Origin: Phymatolithon calcareum
Taxonomy: Eukaryota > Rhodophyta > Florideophyceae > Hapalidiales
DNA: 64,000 nt
NCBI GenBank assembly: GCA_977006965.1
Contig: OZ345372.1
Coordinates: forward strand, 1,116,001 to 1,180,000
Direction of reading: 5' to 3'
The stretch's first letter is position 1, and each line of letters opens with the position of its first letter. Of this stretch, positions 10,114 through 21,159 are shown one piece after another. A program made the position numbers and the translations under genes. The notes under the pieces were generated by a model, which worked only from the letters and a program-made list of their open reading frames with translations, made no database searches and had not been told where the DNA came from.

Positions 10114-11559
10114 TGCAGGTTCCGTTCAGTCGGATCAAAGGCGTCGGTCGTGTTCAACGAAACCGTGAATCCAATAGCATGCGCAACCACCAGAGTCAAG
10201 AACAGCGAACGTGGACACAAATAGCATCTCAATTGGATGGTTTTTAAATATGATTGACCTGGATCTTGAAGTTGATTGTATCAGTCAACTCAGACACGGA
10301 GGATAATAATATTGTTGGCAACTCAAGGAGAAAGCGGAACACGTATGATATGATACCTCTGATGATCAGGAGATTGCCGCTGATAAAAGATCTTTGAAGA
10401 GCTCATCTCGCTAAACGTACTGTACGCTTAACGAGATGAGCCCCTTAATGTGAATATGAAGATATACAGAGAATGCCGGAACAAATATGCGCACGTGCCA
10501 ATGCAAGCGTCAGTCTCTTCTTCTGGTCAGCGTGAAGAGGTCAAGACGATTAAATTTGAGCGGTAAAAGTTCAAGTCCATATAATGTAACTGTTCGTTGG
10601 GTTGGGGAAGACAACGACTCTGAGAGAGACTGTCTGTGACTTGATTCAGGCGCGCGAAGGTGGGGTCTGCTGAATACAAGATCTCTTAATTGAGCACTCT
10701 ATTTACAAAATGCTTACTCAATTCTAATAATTAAAATTTATTCGAATCAATTATTGATCTTCTTCCCGAGAGATCAGAATTCTTCCGGACGGTTTTCGTC
10801 TGCTATCACTTTTTGATACTCCGTCGAAAAATGTGCTGACACTCTTGCAGAAGAACCCCAGTTCTTATAGGCATTCTAGCCACCAATTCGCAAAAGCAAT
10901 TTGTTTACTGTATGTTTCTTTCACTTGCAGCCTCCAGTTTTCACGCAGTTGATTATTGGTTGTGGATTTTGTAAGAAGCGTACCGAATCCAACCAATTGA
11001 CGTTAGAGTTATCAGTGGAAAGGAAGCTGGGCAGGCCTACCTCGGTCGCCTACTTTCATCTGTACTCGGAGATTTTCTAGATATGAGCAATCTCGGGGCC
11101 AATGCCCAAAGTTGACCAATGTTTCGCCCAAATTTACAGCCAGCTTCAGCTCTGCGCAATGCATACTTGCGATTAATGGCTACGATATTTCGTACGCATA
11201 TGTGATGCAGTCTTGTTCTCCTTGCCGGACACGCGTCTCGAATTGTCGTGATGCATCGTGAAATATGAGCTTAAACTTCAAAGACAACACACTGACCCGT
11301 GCTTTACTCGTGCGTTACACAAGCCCTAAACGCGCCTTGCTGGACAGGAGTCTTAAGGTCGCTTCTGGCGATAAAAGGCTCTCGCACCTTCGCCGAACCA
11401 AGTGTTTCAGCGAACACGTTACGAAGACGACATAGACAGATAACGACAACGACAACTGCCTTCTACTTCGATGAGTTCACTGCCGGACCCCGTAACTCCA
11501 CTCAGTGAAATCCCGCGGTGGGAAATTCGTGCTTGCCAGCCTCCTATCGATGGTCATCA
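10114..11559. other. Intergenic, no gene seen
   Basis: 1.4 kb without a motif-bearing ORF. The only structure found is the inverted repeat at 10401-10441. Confidence 0.5.
10401..10441. repeat. Inverted repeat, potential hairpin
   Basis: GCTCATCTCGCTAA near-matches the inverse of TTAACGAGATGAGC across a short centre, giving a stem of about 18 bp with few mismatches. Confidence 0.75.
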
Positions 11560-11838
11560 TCATTTCTTTGTAAGTTCAACAACAAGATCGACACCCGCCA
11601 AACTAGAAACTAAATGCTGACTGACTGAAATCTTTGCATACATGCGACATAGATCGACCGATGGACCGGGAAGACGTGTTGGTCTCCCAAGTTGACCGGA
11701 AATAAGAGTAAAGGAGTTACGCCCCCGCCTACCGTGGAAGGATTTGTCGCCACCCCGCCCGGCTCCCCCACTGTAGCCTCGGCGAAGAAAAAGGACCCAC
11801 AGCCCAGTTCTGCCAAGTGACAGATGGGACGATATCAT
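11560..11838 (-). CDS. Hypothetical ORF, doubtful
   Basis: A 92-codon ORF just downstream of the alcohol dehydrogenase gene on the same strand, locally GC-rich, with a Gly/Arg-rich stretch (RRGYSGGAGRGG). An overlapping minus-strand ORF in another frame is nearly as long. No domain recognised. It may be transcribed 3' sequence rather than a gene. Confidence 0.2.
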   Translation of the reverse strand: MISSHLSLGRTGLWVLFLRRGYSGGAGRGGDKSFHGRRGRNSFTLISGQLGRPTRLPGPSVDLCRMYAKISVSQHLVSSLAGVDLVVELTKK

Positions 11839-11928
11839 GAAGGGTAACCTCAGTTGTAACTATGAACGTTGTCTGTGTATGAGTAAACAATTATCAGGTC
11901 TATCACACCAAACTCATTTCTATCCACA

Positions 11929-13188
<1,260 letters not shown>

Positions 13189-13526
13189 TCACAGTTCTTG
13201 CCGAATTTACCGCAGGATTTCTTTTGGTCTGCAGGGTTTGGCAATCGACTTGGATCACATGGGATCTGAGGTGCAAAGGACTATCAAGTATTTTTCGAAA
13301 ATTAAACGCTTTTGTTGTCTAATCATATGGGGACACCCGGCAGGCATGTACTGGGTGGTACGGACCATGGCATCAGGTATTGGTCGCATTTTGGACCACG
13401 GATATATGACCAATAGTCGTCGAATAGTACACCATGACAAACTAAATTTCAAGACGTGAATTTTGAATTTTGTTACCTTCATTCTATTGAGTGAGGAAAC
13501 CAAATCGTTAGCAACCCAAGGAGTGG

Positions 13527-14939
13527 CTACATGGATTTGTGCTCTTCAGCATACTCTCTCATACAGTCACAGTCATTGCAAGCAGAATATTCCCAGAGCT
13601 GCGGCCTTTGTTGCACACTCTCTATACTCGTTTCCGAATGCTCTTTCTTTTTTTTCTCCAGCGCCTTCTTAAAGTGGATCTCCAAGGCACCTCCAATAAG
13701 CATCAGGAATAAGGACATTGCCAGAAAAATTCGCCCTTGCACAATAAACCTTCTATTGGCCGTACAATTCGCATGCCAAGTTTCGCCGGCCGTTAGATCA
13801 GTTCGACTTCTCCCGCCGTAAATCCAAGTTCTGGTTGCAATTTGCTTAACACTTCCAAAATTCATCAGCTCAATTCCCTTGATGGCAAGCGGCATCGCGC
13901 TCATAACATCCGTAATAACGGCATATCCCACCGTCGCACAGGTGCTCACGTCCGCAAACAGCGCGACCGGTATCACCGCAAGCATGAGCGGAAGAATGAG
14001 AATGGCCATATTTGATTTTGTCGTCGCGTCCTGTACCTGCTCTTTCGTGTCATGACCGACCGAAATTGCAGCAACAACTGCCGGATTGTTCGCGGCACCC
14101 ATAATTGTTCGAAATAGCGATGTGGAAGGTGAACCGCCCCAGGTGGCATGCAAGGTTGACGATCCATGCACCCATCCCCGAGCCGGCGGATGACGAGGAA
14201 GGGTGAAACGTGTCGGATACAGAGAGTCATTCGAGCTGTGTAGCACCTCCACAAGGTAGTGCCGATGGCGTTCTTCTTTGAATATATTAATATCCTCGTT
14301 GGTAATACCAGTGTTGATACCCCACGTGCCATTCACCCGAAATGCAGTGAAGTGGAGGAGAGTGCAGGACTCGAAATCTCCCTTGTACTTGAACTCCATG
14401 TACGTTACAGCTTTTGGCCATCTGAAACCAACCGAACGAACAACATCCTTGGCGACTTTCTTCAGTTCGGTGATGTATGTCTTCATACTCAGTTCAACTT
14501 GTGCATCAAGGCTTGTGACAAGTTCTGTTGTGCACGGTCGACCCATGACGCCCCAACCATAGGACGATGTTGTCATGTTGACAGAGGCGATTTGAGAAAA
14601 ATCGTCCGGGAGATTGCACGCTTGAACACGCTTCTCGATGAATAAGTTTGGAGGAGTCTGGATCAGATTGTACACGCGCTCAGCTTCATTTTTGAAATGG
14701 CGGGCTAGGAGCTGTACTGCCTTTTTAGTGGCTTTTGATCCGCTCAGCGCATTTCCTATCGGACATGTGGTGCTGGCTGAATATGTGTGATTCTGATCGA
14801 TCGGTTTGAGCGGGAGACGGAATGGACCAGCCGGGGGCGGATCTTCTTGGGCGAATGTAGTGGCGACAATGAAAGCAATCAACGCTACCTGTGATATCCA
14901 AGTCGTCATTGGCGTACGAGGATCCCCACTCTGAGTCAC
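13527..14939 (-). CDS. Membrane glycoprotein of unknown function
   Basis: 470 residues, no intron. The second Met (position 11, ATG at 14909) precedes a clear signal peptide (WISQVALIAFIVATTFA), so it may be the real start. A long lumenal or extracellular region follows, with cysteines and NxS/T sequons (NHT, NMT, NGT, NDS, NCT). Then come a hydrophobic pair around residues 315-360 (MAILILPLMLAVIPVALFAD onward) and a last membrane helix (IFLAMSLFLMLIGGALEI). The cytosolic tail is lysine-rich and ends with a CNDCDC cluster. I recognise no family. The topology suggests a secretory-pathway or plasma-membrane protein. The codon pattern and uninterrupted length argue that it is a real gene. Confidence 0.75.
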   Translation of the reverse strand: MTQSGDPRTPMTTWISQVALIAFIVATTFAQEDPPPAGPFRLPLKPIDQNHTYSASTTCPIGNALSGSKATKKAVQLLARHFKNEAERVYNLIQTPPNLFIEKRVQACNLPDDFSQIASVNMTTSSYGWGVMGRPCTTELVTSLDAQVELSMKTYITELKKVAKDVVRSVGFRWPKAVTYMEFKYKGDFESCTLLHFTAFRVNGTWGINTGITNEDINIFKEERHRHYLVEVLHSSNDSLYPTRFTLPRHPPARGWVHGSSTLHATWGGSPSTSLFRTIMGAANNPAVVAAISVGHDTKEQVQDATTKSNMAILILPLMLAVIPVALFADVSTCATVGYAVITDVMSAMPLAIKGIELMNFGSVKQIATRTWIYGGRSRTDLTAGETWHANCTANRRFIVQGRIFLAMSLFLMLIGGALEIHFKKALEKKKKEHSETSIESVQQRPQLWEYSACNDCDCMREYAEEHKSM

Positions 14940-15596
14940 TGAAGTGTTCCATCATGTGAATGAGAAGGAATTTGAAACCGAGGTTAAGCTGAGGAGGCTT
15001 TGGATCTCGTTCTTCCAGGGGAGCCCGAATAACGTTGAGACTGAGTGAGAAATACGTGACACACAAAGTCAGAGGAGAACAAAGCACTCAAAGTTTTGGA
15101 AGACTTGAGCTTATATTGTGTGTACTGATTCGAGACTGAATCGCGCGAGTGGACTTCCTCGAGAATTGGATTCAAGAGAACTCTTGATCAGTTACTATTA
15201 AAGTATCCAATGATTGAAAACCATTGTTAATCACATCGGGCATTATGGACAGGTCAATAATGATTAGAGGCATCTCATGTCCGTGAATGCTAAATGATAT
15301 GCGCAGCTTGAATATTCAAGGCCGGTTGTACTACAACAACATCATCATCATCATGTTGATTCAATACCCGCACAAGTTCAAAGGACAACTACAGTACTAC
15401 AACATTAGTAGTGCAGCCTTCCAGATATGGTCAATTTGCACACAACCTCTTTTACGCAGATATTCAAAAAATGTTTTGAGCTTTTTACATGATTATCTCG
15501 ACGACTTAACGTGCAGCTCTCCTGGTAGTGATATTCAATGAGAAAAGCGACTTTTTGCTTAGGACATATTGCTTACTCCAGTAAGGTAGCGCTCTT
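14940..15596. other. Intergenic, no gene seen
   Basis: Upstream region of the membrane glycoprotein gene; short ORFs without motifs. Confidence 0.4.
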
Positions 15597-15736
15597 TGTC
15601 AACCGGCTGAGGGGGTAGACATCGGCTTCCTCTTGCAACTGATTGCTTCTATGTCATCCCTAGGGATGACATAGCAGCTTTGATAGGACACTCGTACGAA
15701 ATCCTTATTTTCCACTTGTATCTCAGCCGGTTGACA
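15597..15736. repeat. Foldback unit 1
   Basis: Perfect 15-bp outer arms, TGTCAACCGGCTGAG at 15597-15611 and its inverse at 15722-15736. They enclose a perfect 26-bp palindrome at 15649-15674 (half CTATGTCATCCCT). Confidence 0.85.
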
Positions 15737-15741
15737 AGCGT

Positions 15742-15862
15742 GTTGTGCACCGTACTCTCGAGATGACAATCGCCCTCAGGCCATGATATTCGGACCTCGG
15801 CTGCGCCTCGGTTGAATATCATGCCCTCGGGCTAATGGCAACCCTCGCAGCCGGTGCACAAC
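15742..15862. repeat. Foldback unit 2
   Basis: Perfect 11-bp outer arms, GTTGTGCACCG at 15742-15752 and its inverse at 15852-15862. They enclose a second long imperfect inverted repeat, about 15772-15832, built on GCCCTC, CATGATATTC and CCTCGG blocks. It begins only a few bases after unit 1. Confidence 0.85.
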
Positions 15863-16109
15863 CCCCACCTATCTTTTAATACTGAGAACTCAACAGGGTG
15901 TTTGCAGAATTCGTGATCTCGATAGCAATACATAATGGTAACAAAAGTGTTACTTTTTCTGATTTCCACTCTTCCCTAAGCTCAGAGGCGAGAGTGCGAC
16001 ACCGCTACCAACCCACACACCAAGGAAGCAAAACAGCATCAAAATTCGCAATAAACCTTGCGTAAGTCTTGTGCAGAACATCTGTTCACGGGAGAGTTAT
16101 AGGACTCTT

Positions 16110-16146
16110 GATAGAGACGTCCTATAAGAAATAGGATGTCTCTATC
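16110..16146. repeat. Hairpin, 16-bp stem
   Basis: Arms 16110-16125 and 16131-16146 (GATAGAGACGTCCTAT with one mismatch) around the loop AAGAA, about 100 bp beyond the 3' end of the tRNA gene. Confidence 0.8.
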
Positions 16147-16247
16147 TCTTGCTCCCTGAGCATGTCGAAATGAAGTAAAACTGATGGTTTCCGACAGCTC
16201 TCGCTTTTGTCCCTCTTTAGGTACAAAAAAAGGGACAAAAAAGTTTC

Positions 16248-16343
16248 CACTCCAGGCGGGGCTTGAACCCGCGGCCATTAGGTGTCTTGCTCGCTTAAAA
16301 GCCTAACGCTCTAGATTGATCATACCAACTGAGCTACTGGAGC
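16248..16343 (-). tRNA. tRNA-Lys(UUU) with anticodon-loop intron and D-loop insertion
   Basis: A cloverleaf folds on the minus strand from 16343: acceptor GCTCCAG pairs with CTGGAGT, D stem GCTC/GAGC, anticodon stem TTAGG/CCTAA, variable loop TGGCC, T stem GCGGG/CCCGC with loop TTCAAGC. The anticodon loop reads CTTTTA, then AGCGAGCAAGAC, then A, so a 12-nt intron sits at the canonical 37/38 position with anticodon TTT. The D loop is about 11 nt too long: after AGTTGGTA comes TGATCAATCTA. Introns outside the canonical site, often in the D arm, are known from the red alga Cyanidioschyzon merolae. Whether the D-loop segment is spliced out is my inference. Confidence 0.85.
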
Positions 16344-17097
16344 ATTCAGGTCATTGGAGGAGGACTGTAAATTTAGGTTTAAGACCACTCTAGTTGCAAT
16401 ACGGCACTCCATCAGGACACCGGACGTCTCTCTAACAATACGCATCCTATTCCCTATGAGCGGCGGCGGACAGGTCAAGGTGAAGTTTTGAATTTGGTTA
16501 TGTTTCAGTTTGCTGTTTATGTCAAGCGTCTACAGAGTCGAGAAGAGAAGAACACTCTTCGTAGTTGTCACACGGTTGGAGCAACCTCTTGGCTCGGTTG
16601 CAGCCTTCGACATCGAATTGAAGTAGCACTCCAGTTATTTCCTTATCTACAAGACTGTACAAAACTTGCTACTCCAATAGAGCGTGCGATGATTCCGACC
16701 TCAGCTATAGTAGCGTCTGCAGGCCCTGACTAGGCTCAAAAAAGCTTTCACACCATCCACTTCGACCATTACTCTCGAAGCTCGGCAAGTCTTCAAAATA
16801 GCGAAAGCGTTAAAGTCTCCCGCCGCATCCCACCTCAACGCAGGGGCACCGCTCTAATCAATCCATCGCCACAGAGTCGATGGAACTTGATACGAGCAAC
16901 GCGCAGGTCGTCGATCCCGTGTCTATTAGACGTGTTGTGGCAAATGCGCAATTGCCGTCCCAATACTCCTCCCAGTATGCAGCTCGCCGCCGTCGCATCT
17001 CCGGATTATGCATTTCTGTGCGCACAAGATGCGGTGTGCGCACCTCGAAACGCGACACGTGAAGAAAGTGCAGCCTGGACGAAATCGACCCTGGCTG
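16344..17097. other. Intergenic, no gene seen
   Basis: Upstream of the tRNA and downstream of the plastid-protein candidate. No supported ORF. Confidence 0.4.
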
Positions 17098-17715
17098 CTA
17101 CTTCCTTGGAAAGCGTGCATCCCATTCGTCCAGCTCGACACCGTCGTCAGGCGGCGACTCCATGGTCTCCTCGAGTCCGAGACGTGCGCGCATACGAGCA
17201 GCTTGAGTCTCGCGCTTCCGTTCTTCCCCTTCCCCGCGCGCTTCCTCAGGGCCGGGAAATATCGCTACCCCGAGCTCCGTGTCCGGGTCCCACACAGCGG
17301 CGACGACGGCGGCAACAACATACGCGGCCGTCGGCGCGAAGCGCGGTAAAAGCCCTGGGTCTGCGACAGTAGTTGCAGCGAGCTCACGCCCACCAATTGT
17401 CACTGTCAGTGCAGCCGCCGCGGCAATTCCAACTGGCGTTCCCGTCACTTCAGCCAGCAATAAGAACGCGACGGCGACGCCGGTCAGCGCCCCGTCACCC
17501 AGCATCGCGGGAAGTGCTGCAGCGGCTAAATGAACGGCGCGCACCCCGTTCGCAAGCAGTGGTACGCGCACGGACGCCAACCGAGCGAGGGCGGACGTGG
17601 GGCGCGGTGGCGCACGCGGCGGTTGCGGCTTGGTAGGACGATTGTCGCAAGACAACACCTGCGCTCCGAGGTGTAGGCCGACGACGGCGGGTGGAGTGAA
17701 GAGCAGCGCCTGCAT
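17098..17715 (-). CDS. Probable plastid-targeted membrane protein, unknown function
   Basis: The frame is open from 17892, but I choose the ATG at 17715 (205 residues, MQALLFTPPAVVGLHL) because it leaves a divergent promoter gap before the next gene. The N-terminus is poor in acidic residues and rich in Ala, Pro and Arg, like a transit peptide (PTKPQPPRAPPRPTSALARL). Then come about four hydrophobic segments, including ALTGVAVAFLLLAEVTGTP and APTAAYVVAAVVAAV, and an acidic soluble tail. No family recognised. Plastid targeting is inferred from composition only. Confidence 0.6.
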   Translation of the reverse strand: MQALLFTPPAVVGLHLGAQVLSCDNRPTKPQPPRAPPRPTSALARLASVRVPLLANGVRAVHLAAAALPAMLGDGALTGVAVAFLLLAEVTGTPVGIAAAAALTVTIGGRELAATTVADPGLLPRFAPTAAYVVAAVVAAVWDPDTELGVAIFPGPEEARGEGEERKRETQAARMRARLGLEETMESPPDDGVELDEWDARFPRK

Positions 17716-18054
17716 AATGCGGGCGGGCTTGCGTGGCGGAAGGCAGTCGATAGACTCGCAAGACAGTGGGGAGCGCAGAAGATTGAGCGAGCGTGCAAGC
17801 GAAATCGATGTGAAATTCAGATGTAAAATTTGGATAAAAAACTGACCCTTTTTCAAAGGATTCTGTGCCCGTCTTCTCCAGCACCTGCACACACCAAATT
17901 TATGATTCGGGGGTCATCGCCCTTTTTTGACGTTCCCTTCTGTACATGCGTCTTGTCTCGGCCAACTCCCAAGAGCCACTTTTTCTCCTCCCACCTTACA
18001 TATCCCAAGGGTAGTAGCGGTTTCAGTTCGCCCGACTCGAACACCGTGAGCACC
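17716..18054. promoter_or_regulatory. Shared divergent promoter region
   Basis: 339 bp between the ATGs of two head-to-head genes, so both promoters and 5' UTRs lie here. No TATA box is evident. The extent depends on the start codons chosen for the two genes. Confidence 0.45.
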
Positions 18055-19509
18055 ATGGCGGGCGGTGACGACACTTCGTCTTCCTCGGATGAAGTGCATC
18101 GCCGCGCCGCGGAATTAGATAACCCGCCGCCGCGACGGTCATTGCCAAAACCGAAGGCGAAGTCCGCCGCTAAACCACCGCGACCGAGGTCGACGAAGGG
18201 TAGGGGGTCCAAGAAGTCAACAAAGACGGAGAAGTCGGGGAAAATTTCCAAGTCGTCAAAGAATCCAAAGGGGGCGCGACCGCGCATCGTCGTGCAAATA
18301 CCTATTAAGCGCGGACGGAACAGCGCCGCTTCGTCGGCTGGAGGTTCAACTTCGACAAGGGGGAAGAAGAAGGCATCGGGAAGCGCAAAGAAGAAGAAGG
18401 GTACGAAACGAGGAGCGGATGACGACGACGGGGCCGCCTCGTCGGGCGATGAATATACGTCGAATCTGCTGAGCACCTATATCGGACAGATCGGCGCTTG
18501 TGTAGCTCTCGGAATGGAGGCCGGTGATGTGTTGAACCAATCTGCATGGGAAAGGCTTACTGAAGACGAGCGCGATTCACTGCGGCAGTATCTTCCACAA
18601 AGTCTCTCCAAAAGGGGTCAGGACGAGGCTGTGCGACGTGTTTTGAATGGCGACTCGATGAATTTCGGTTCTCCGAGAGACGATGTATTTAATGATGTTG
18701 TCGCTGGACTTACTCATCCTCGTGTCAGACGTTGGCGACAGCGTGTAACGCTTGCCGAACGTCGACATCACATGATGACACTTAAGGATTATCAAAACAG
18801 ATTCTCCCGCCGCGTCGCCGCATGGAAGGCATGTAAGGAATCATCAGCCGATGCTCTAGCAGGGCTTGCTGCCGTCGGTGGCAATCTCACCAAGGCCGGT
18901 GGACCACTTCTCGCACTTCCAGGGCTCATTCACGCCACTGCCACCGCGGCAGCCGAATCCGGTATCAATGGATGGAATGCTCAACGCTGGAAAAGGGTTC
19001 TCGATTTTCGAAACCAGGAGACGGAACGCTACGAGAATCCAGAACGTGCATACACATATCGCAATCCATGGGGAACCTCGCTCGTCGGTCCGCTAAAACG
19101 CGGACCGGCTCTGGACGGTGGTCGGCCACGCGAACATGGATTGCTGCGTAATGAACGGCCGAGTCATGTGACAATATTGTGCATCGTGCGCGACGCTGCC
19201 AGCAGATTGCGGAACAATAGGGGGACAAGAGCGGATATTTGTGATTTGCTGCGTGACTCGCAGTATCTTCGCGACCGGGCGACCTTTGCACAACTTAACA
19301 CTGTCGTTTCTGGCGCGCTTGATAGGCTTCACTATGAGGAGAACGCACCGGTTAGATATGACCCAGAGACTAAGGAGTGGTGCTATTTGCATAACGATAT
19401 GGCGGAGGATGAATTTGAGACGCCGCAGTGGGCATTGGCTAACTCGGCACGCGCGCAAAATAATGGGGGATACTTCGGAAAAGCCAAGAAGAAGAGGAAG
19501 TTGCGCTGA
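18055..19509 (+). CDS. NFRKB-like protein (INO80 chromatin-remodelling complex subunit G)
   Basis: Start chosen at ATG 18055 (CACCATGGCG context); the frame is open from 17830. The N-terminal third is a Ser/Lys-rich low-complexity region with acidic runs. It is followed by a DEUBAD-type domain (WERLTEDERDSLRQYLPQ, then NGDSMNFGSPRDDVFNDV). This matches NFRKB, where a Trp, an (E/D)RxxLxxxLP motif and an F-G-(S/N)-P motif are spaced the same way. The C-terminus has the NFRKB winged-helix-like module: ICDLLRDSQYLRDRATFAQL, SGALDRLHYEENAPVRYDPE and WCYLHNDMAEDEFE. In animals and plants NFRKB/INO80G binds the deubiquitinase UCH37 and belongs to the nuclear INO80 remodeller. A basic C-terminal KAKKKRKLR could be a nuclear signal. 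Confidence 0.85.
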   Translation: MAGGDDTSSSSDEVHRRAAELDNPPPRRSLPKPKAKSAAKPPRPRSTKGRGSKKSTKTEKSGKISKSSKNPKGARPRIVVQIPIKRGRNSAASSAGGSTSTRGKKKASGSAKKKKGTKRGADDDDGAASSGDEYTSNLLSTYIGQIGACVALGMEAGDVLNQSAWERLTEDERDSLRQYLPQSLSKRGQDEAVRRVLNGDSMNFGSPRDDVFNDVVAGLTHPRVRRWRQRVTLAERRHHMMTLKDYQNRFSRRVAAWKACKESSADALAGLAAVGGNLTKAGGPLLALPGLIHATATAAAESGINGWNAQRWKRVLDFRNQETERYENPERAYTYRNPWGTSLVGPLKRGPALDGGRPREHGLLRNERPSHVTILCIVRDAASRLRNNRGTRADICDLLRDSQYLRDRATFAQLNTVVSGALDRLHYEENAPVRYDPETKEWCYLHNDMAEDEFETPQWALANSARAQNNGGYFGKAKKKRKLR

Positions 19510-19881
19510 ACGCAATGCGAAGAGCGGCGATGGCAATTTGAAATTGTGGAATTCAGTGCCACTCTTCCAGTATGGTAGAAGAACGGAGGAATGGGAAGAG
19601 CAGTGTCCTAACTGCGGTCGGGTCTGATTATGTTTCCTAATTGTTTCGCTTATTCCCTTTTTACCAAGTAGATGTGTTGAAGCATAGTTCAGTGAATTTC
19701 CCTTCAAACATGATGTGAATCTATCTCATTCATTGCATAAAGAAGATGTTTCTCTTTGGGATGGGTCAAGCGTTTCTGCAATGTTGCATAATTTCTATAC
19801 AGAAAATGCATAATACCCTATAAACTATTGCTAAGGTATCTAAACCCATATTAGATGGAAAGGCAGGTACTCTTTCCGCGC
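19510..19881. other. Intergenic between convergent genes
   Basis: 3' regions of the NFRKB-like gene and the next minus-strand gene. No ORF of note. Confidence 0.5.
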
Positions 19882-20337
19882 TCAATCCTTTTTCAATTTC
19901 ACTTCAGTTGTCTTGGGTATGGTCGTGTCTTCGCGAGCTAACTCGGCAACATCTTGCATCGATTGCTCAGCAAGTTTTGTAAGGAAAACCTTTGAAGCAT
20001 CGGCATCCGCGTCGGCACATCGCCTAAATGCCCTGTATCGACGCAGCCCTGAAAACTTTCCTCCAGGCCCACGCCTCATAAAACCTTCGTCCTTAAAGAT
20101 CATTTCTGCTGGAGCCGGCAGCCCAAGAGTCTCGCCGGTTGCCTGAGAAACACCGTCATAGAACACATCCACACTTAAGCTCCGACGTCGGAACCGGCGA
20201 ATAACCTGCAGGTTGTCTAAGATTTGAATTCTCCTCTGCCATCCATTCTCTTCGTCCAGTTCTGAGCCATTTCCGTCGCCGTATTGTTCTTGCTGCTCTA
20301 CATTGAAACAAGGGAAGCATGAGTGTAAAGACCCCAT
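19882..20337 (-). CDS. Small protein, possibly N-myristoylated, unknown function
   Basis: The ORF is open from 20493, but the internal ATG at 20337 gives MGSLHSCFPCFNVEQQEQ, a good N-myristoylation context (Gly2, Ser6) with nearby cysteines for palmitoylation. That predicts a 151-residue peripheral membrane protein. The rest has a basic patch (VIRRFRRRSLSVDVFYDG), a PAEMIFKDEGFMRRGPGGKF segment and an acidic, Ala/Asp-rich helix before a lysine-rich end. No family recognised. If the upstream ATG is used, the extension contains a CxxC pair (CSYCASQ) instead. Confidence 0.55.
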   Translation of the reverse strand: MGSLHSCFPCFNVEQQEQYGDGNGSELDEENGWQRRIQILDNLQVIRRFRRRSLSVDVFYDGVSQATGETLGLPAPAEMIFKDEGFMRRGPGGKFSGLRRYRAFRRCADADADASKVFLTKLAEQSMQDVAELAREDTTIPKTTEVKLKKD

Positions 20338-21159
20338 TTTATGCCCCACTTCGCAGTCTCCTCGGTGCGTCAGCTTTCGTCCGTCAAGATCCGCACCTTC
20401 GCCGATCTTACCCTGATTTCCGTGAGGTCTTAGCGCCAATCGATCGGATGCGACCTGCGATGCACAATAGCTGCACGTGAATTTCAAGTGCACTCAACTT
20501 TCACCAGATACAAAAAAGTGCAGAATGAGTATCATTAAAATCCCGATCTGCGAGCTTTCGAGATCATTGAACTTGGGTGCTAAGGTCGAGTCGACCGGCT
20601 TTATCAATTGAGTCTGAAGCATCACACTACCCCTTCTCATTCGCTGGCAGCCAACACTAAGTCATATCGGAGCAAAAGTGTAACGGTTGCCGGCGAATGT
20701 CGGTCTCCAGATGTAGGAGAGTACCAACCTCTCTTCGAACTGCTTCTGTGAATCCATTCAACCACGGAATCACTCTTTGCTGAAGTGACAGACCTAAACC
20801 TACATAACGCTGTTAATTTCGGAACAAATAAGATAGACCAGTGAAAACTTATGCCTTCGTAATGCTGCGAACATGAAGGAATCGCAGCATACAAAATGGA
20901 TTCAGCTCGTGAACATCTTAGAGGCCCCCTAGATGTGAGGTACCTTAGTGTAGCTCGAATAACATGCAATAAACAAACAAACAAAAATATAACGTAACAA
21001 AATATAAAACTTGAAATTGCAATCTGTGGATTTATCACGAAACCGAGCGCTCTTTATTTCCGCGCATGTGCGACCCTCATTAGGTGCGGAAAGAGAAATG
21101 TACGTAAGTTCAAAGAATCTAAAAATGAAGAGACAAGCAATCTATGCGTGAGAACTGCG
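20338..21159. other. Intergenic; 3' flank of the Fanzor relic
   Basis: No gene seen. AAAC microsatellite near 20968-20987. The stretch 20950-21159 directly follows the Fanzor 3' end, where a guide (omega) RNA scaffold would be expected in an active element. I cannot identify one by eye. Confidence 0.4.

Noticed and set aside
17853-18476. 207-codon minus-strand ORF opposite the NFRKB-like gene
   Set aside because: Antisense shadow of the Ser/Lys/Asp-rich N-terminus; the plus strand has clear domains.
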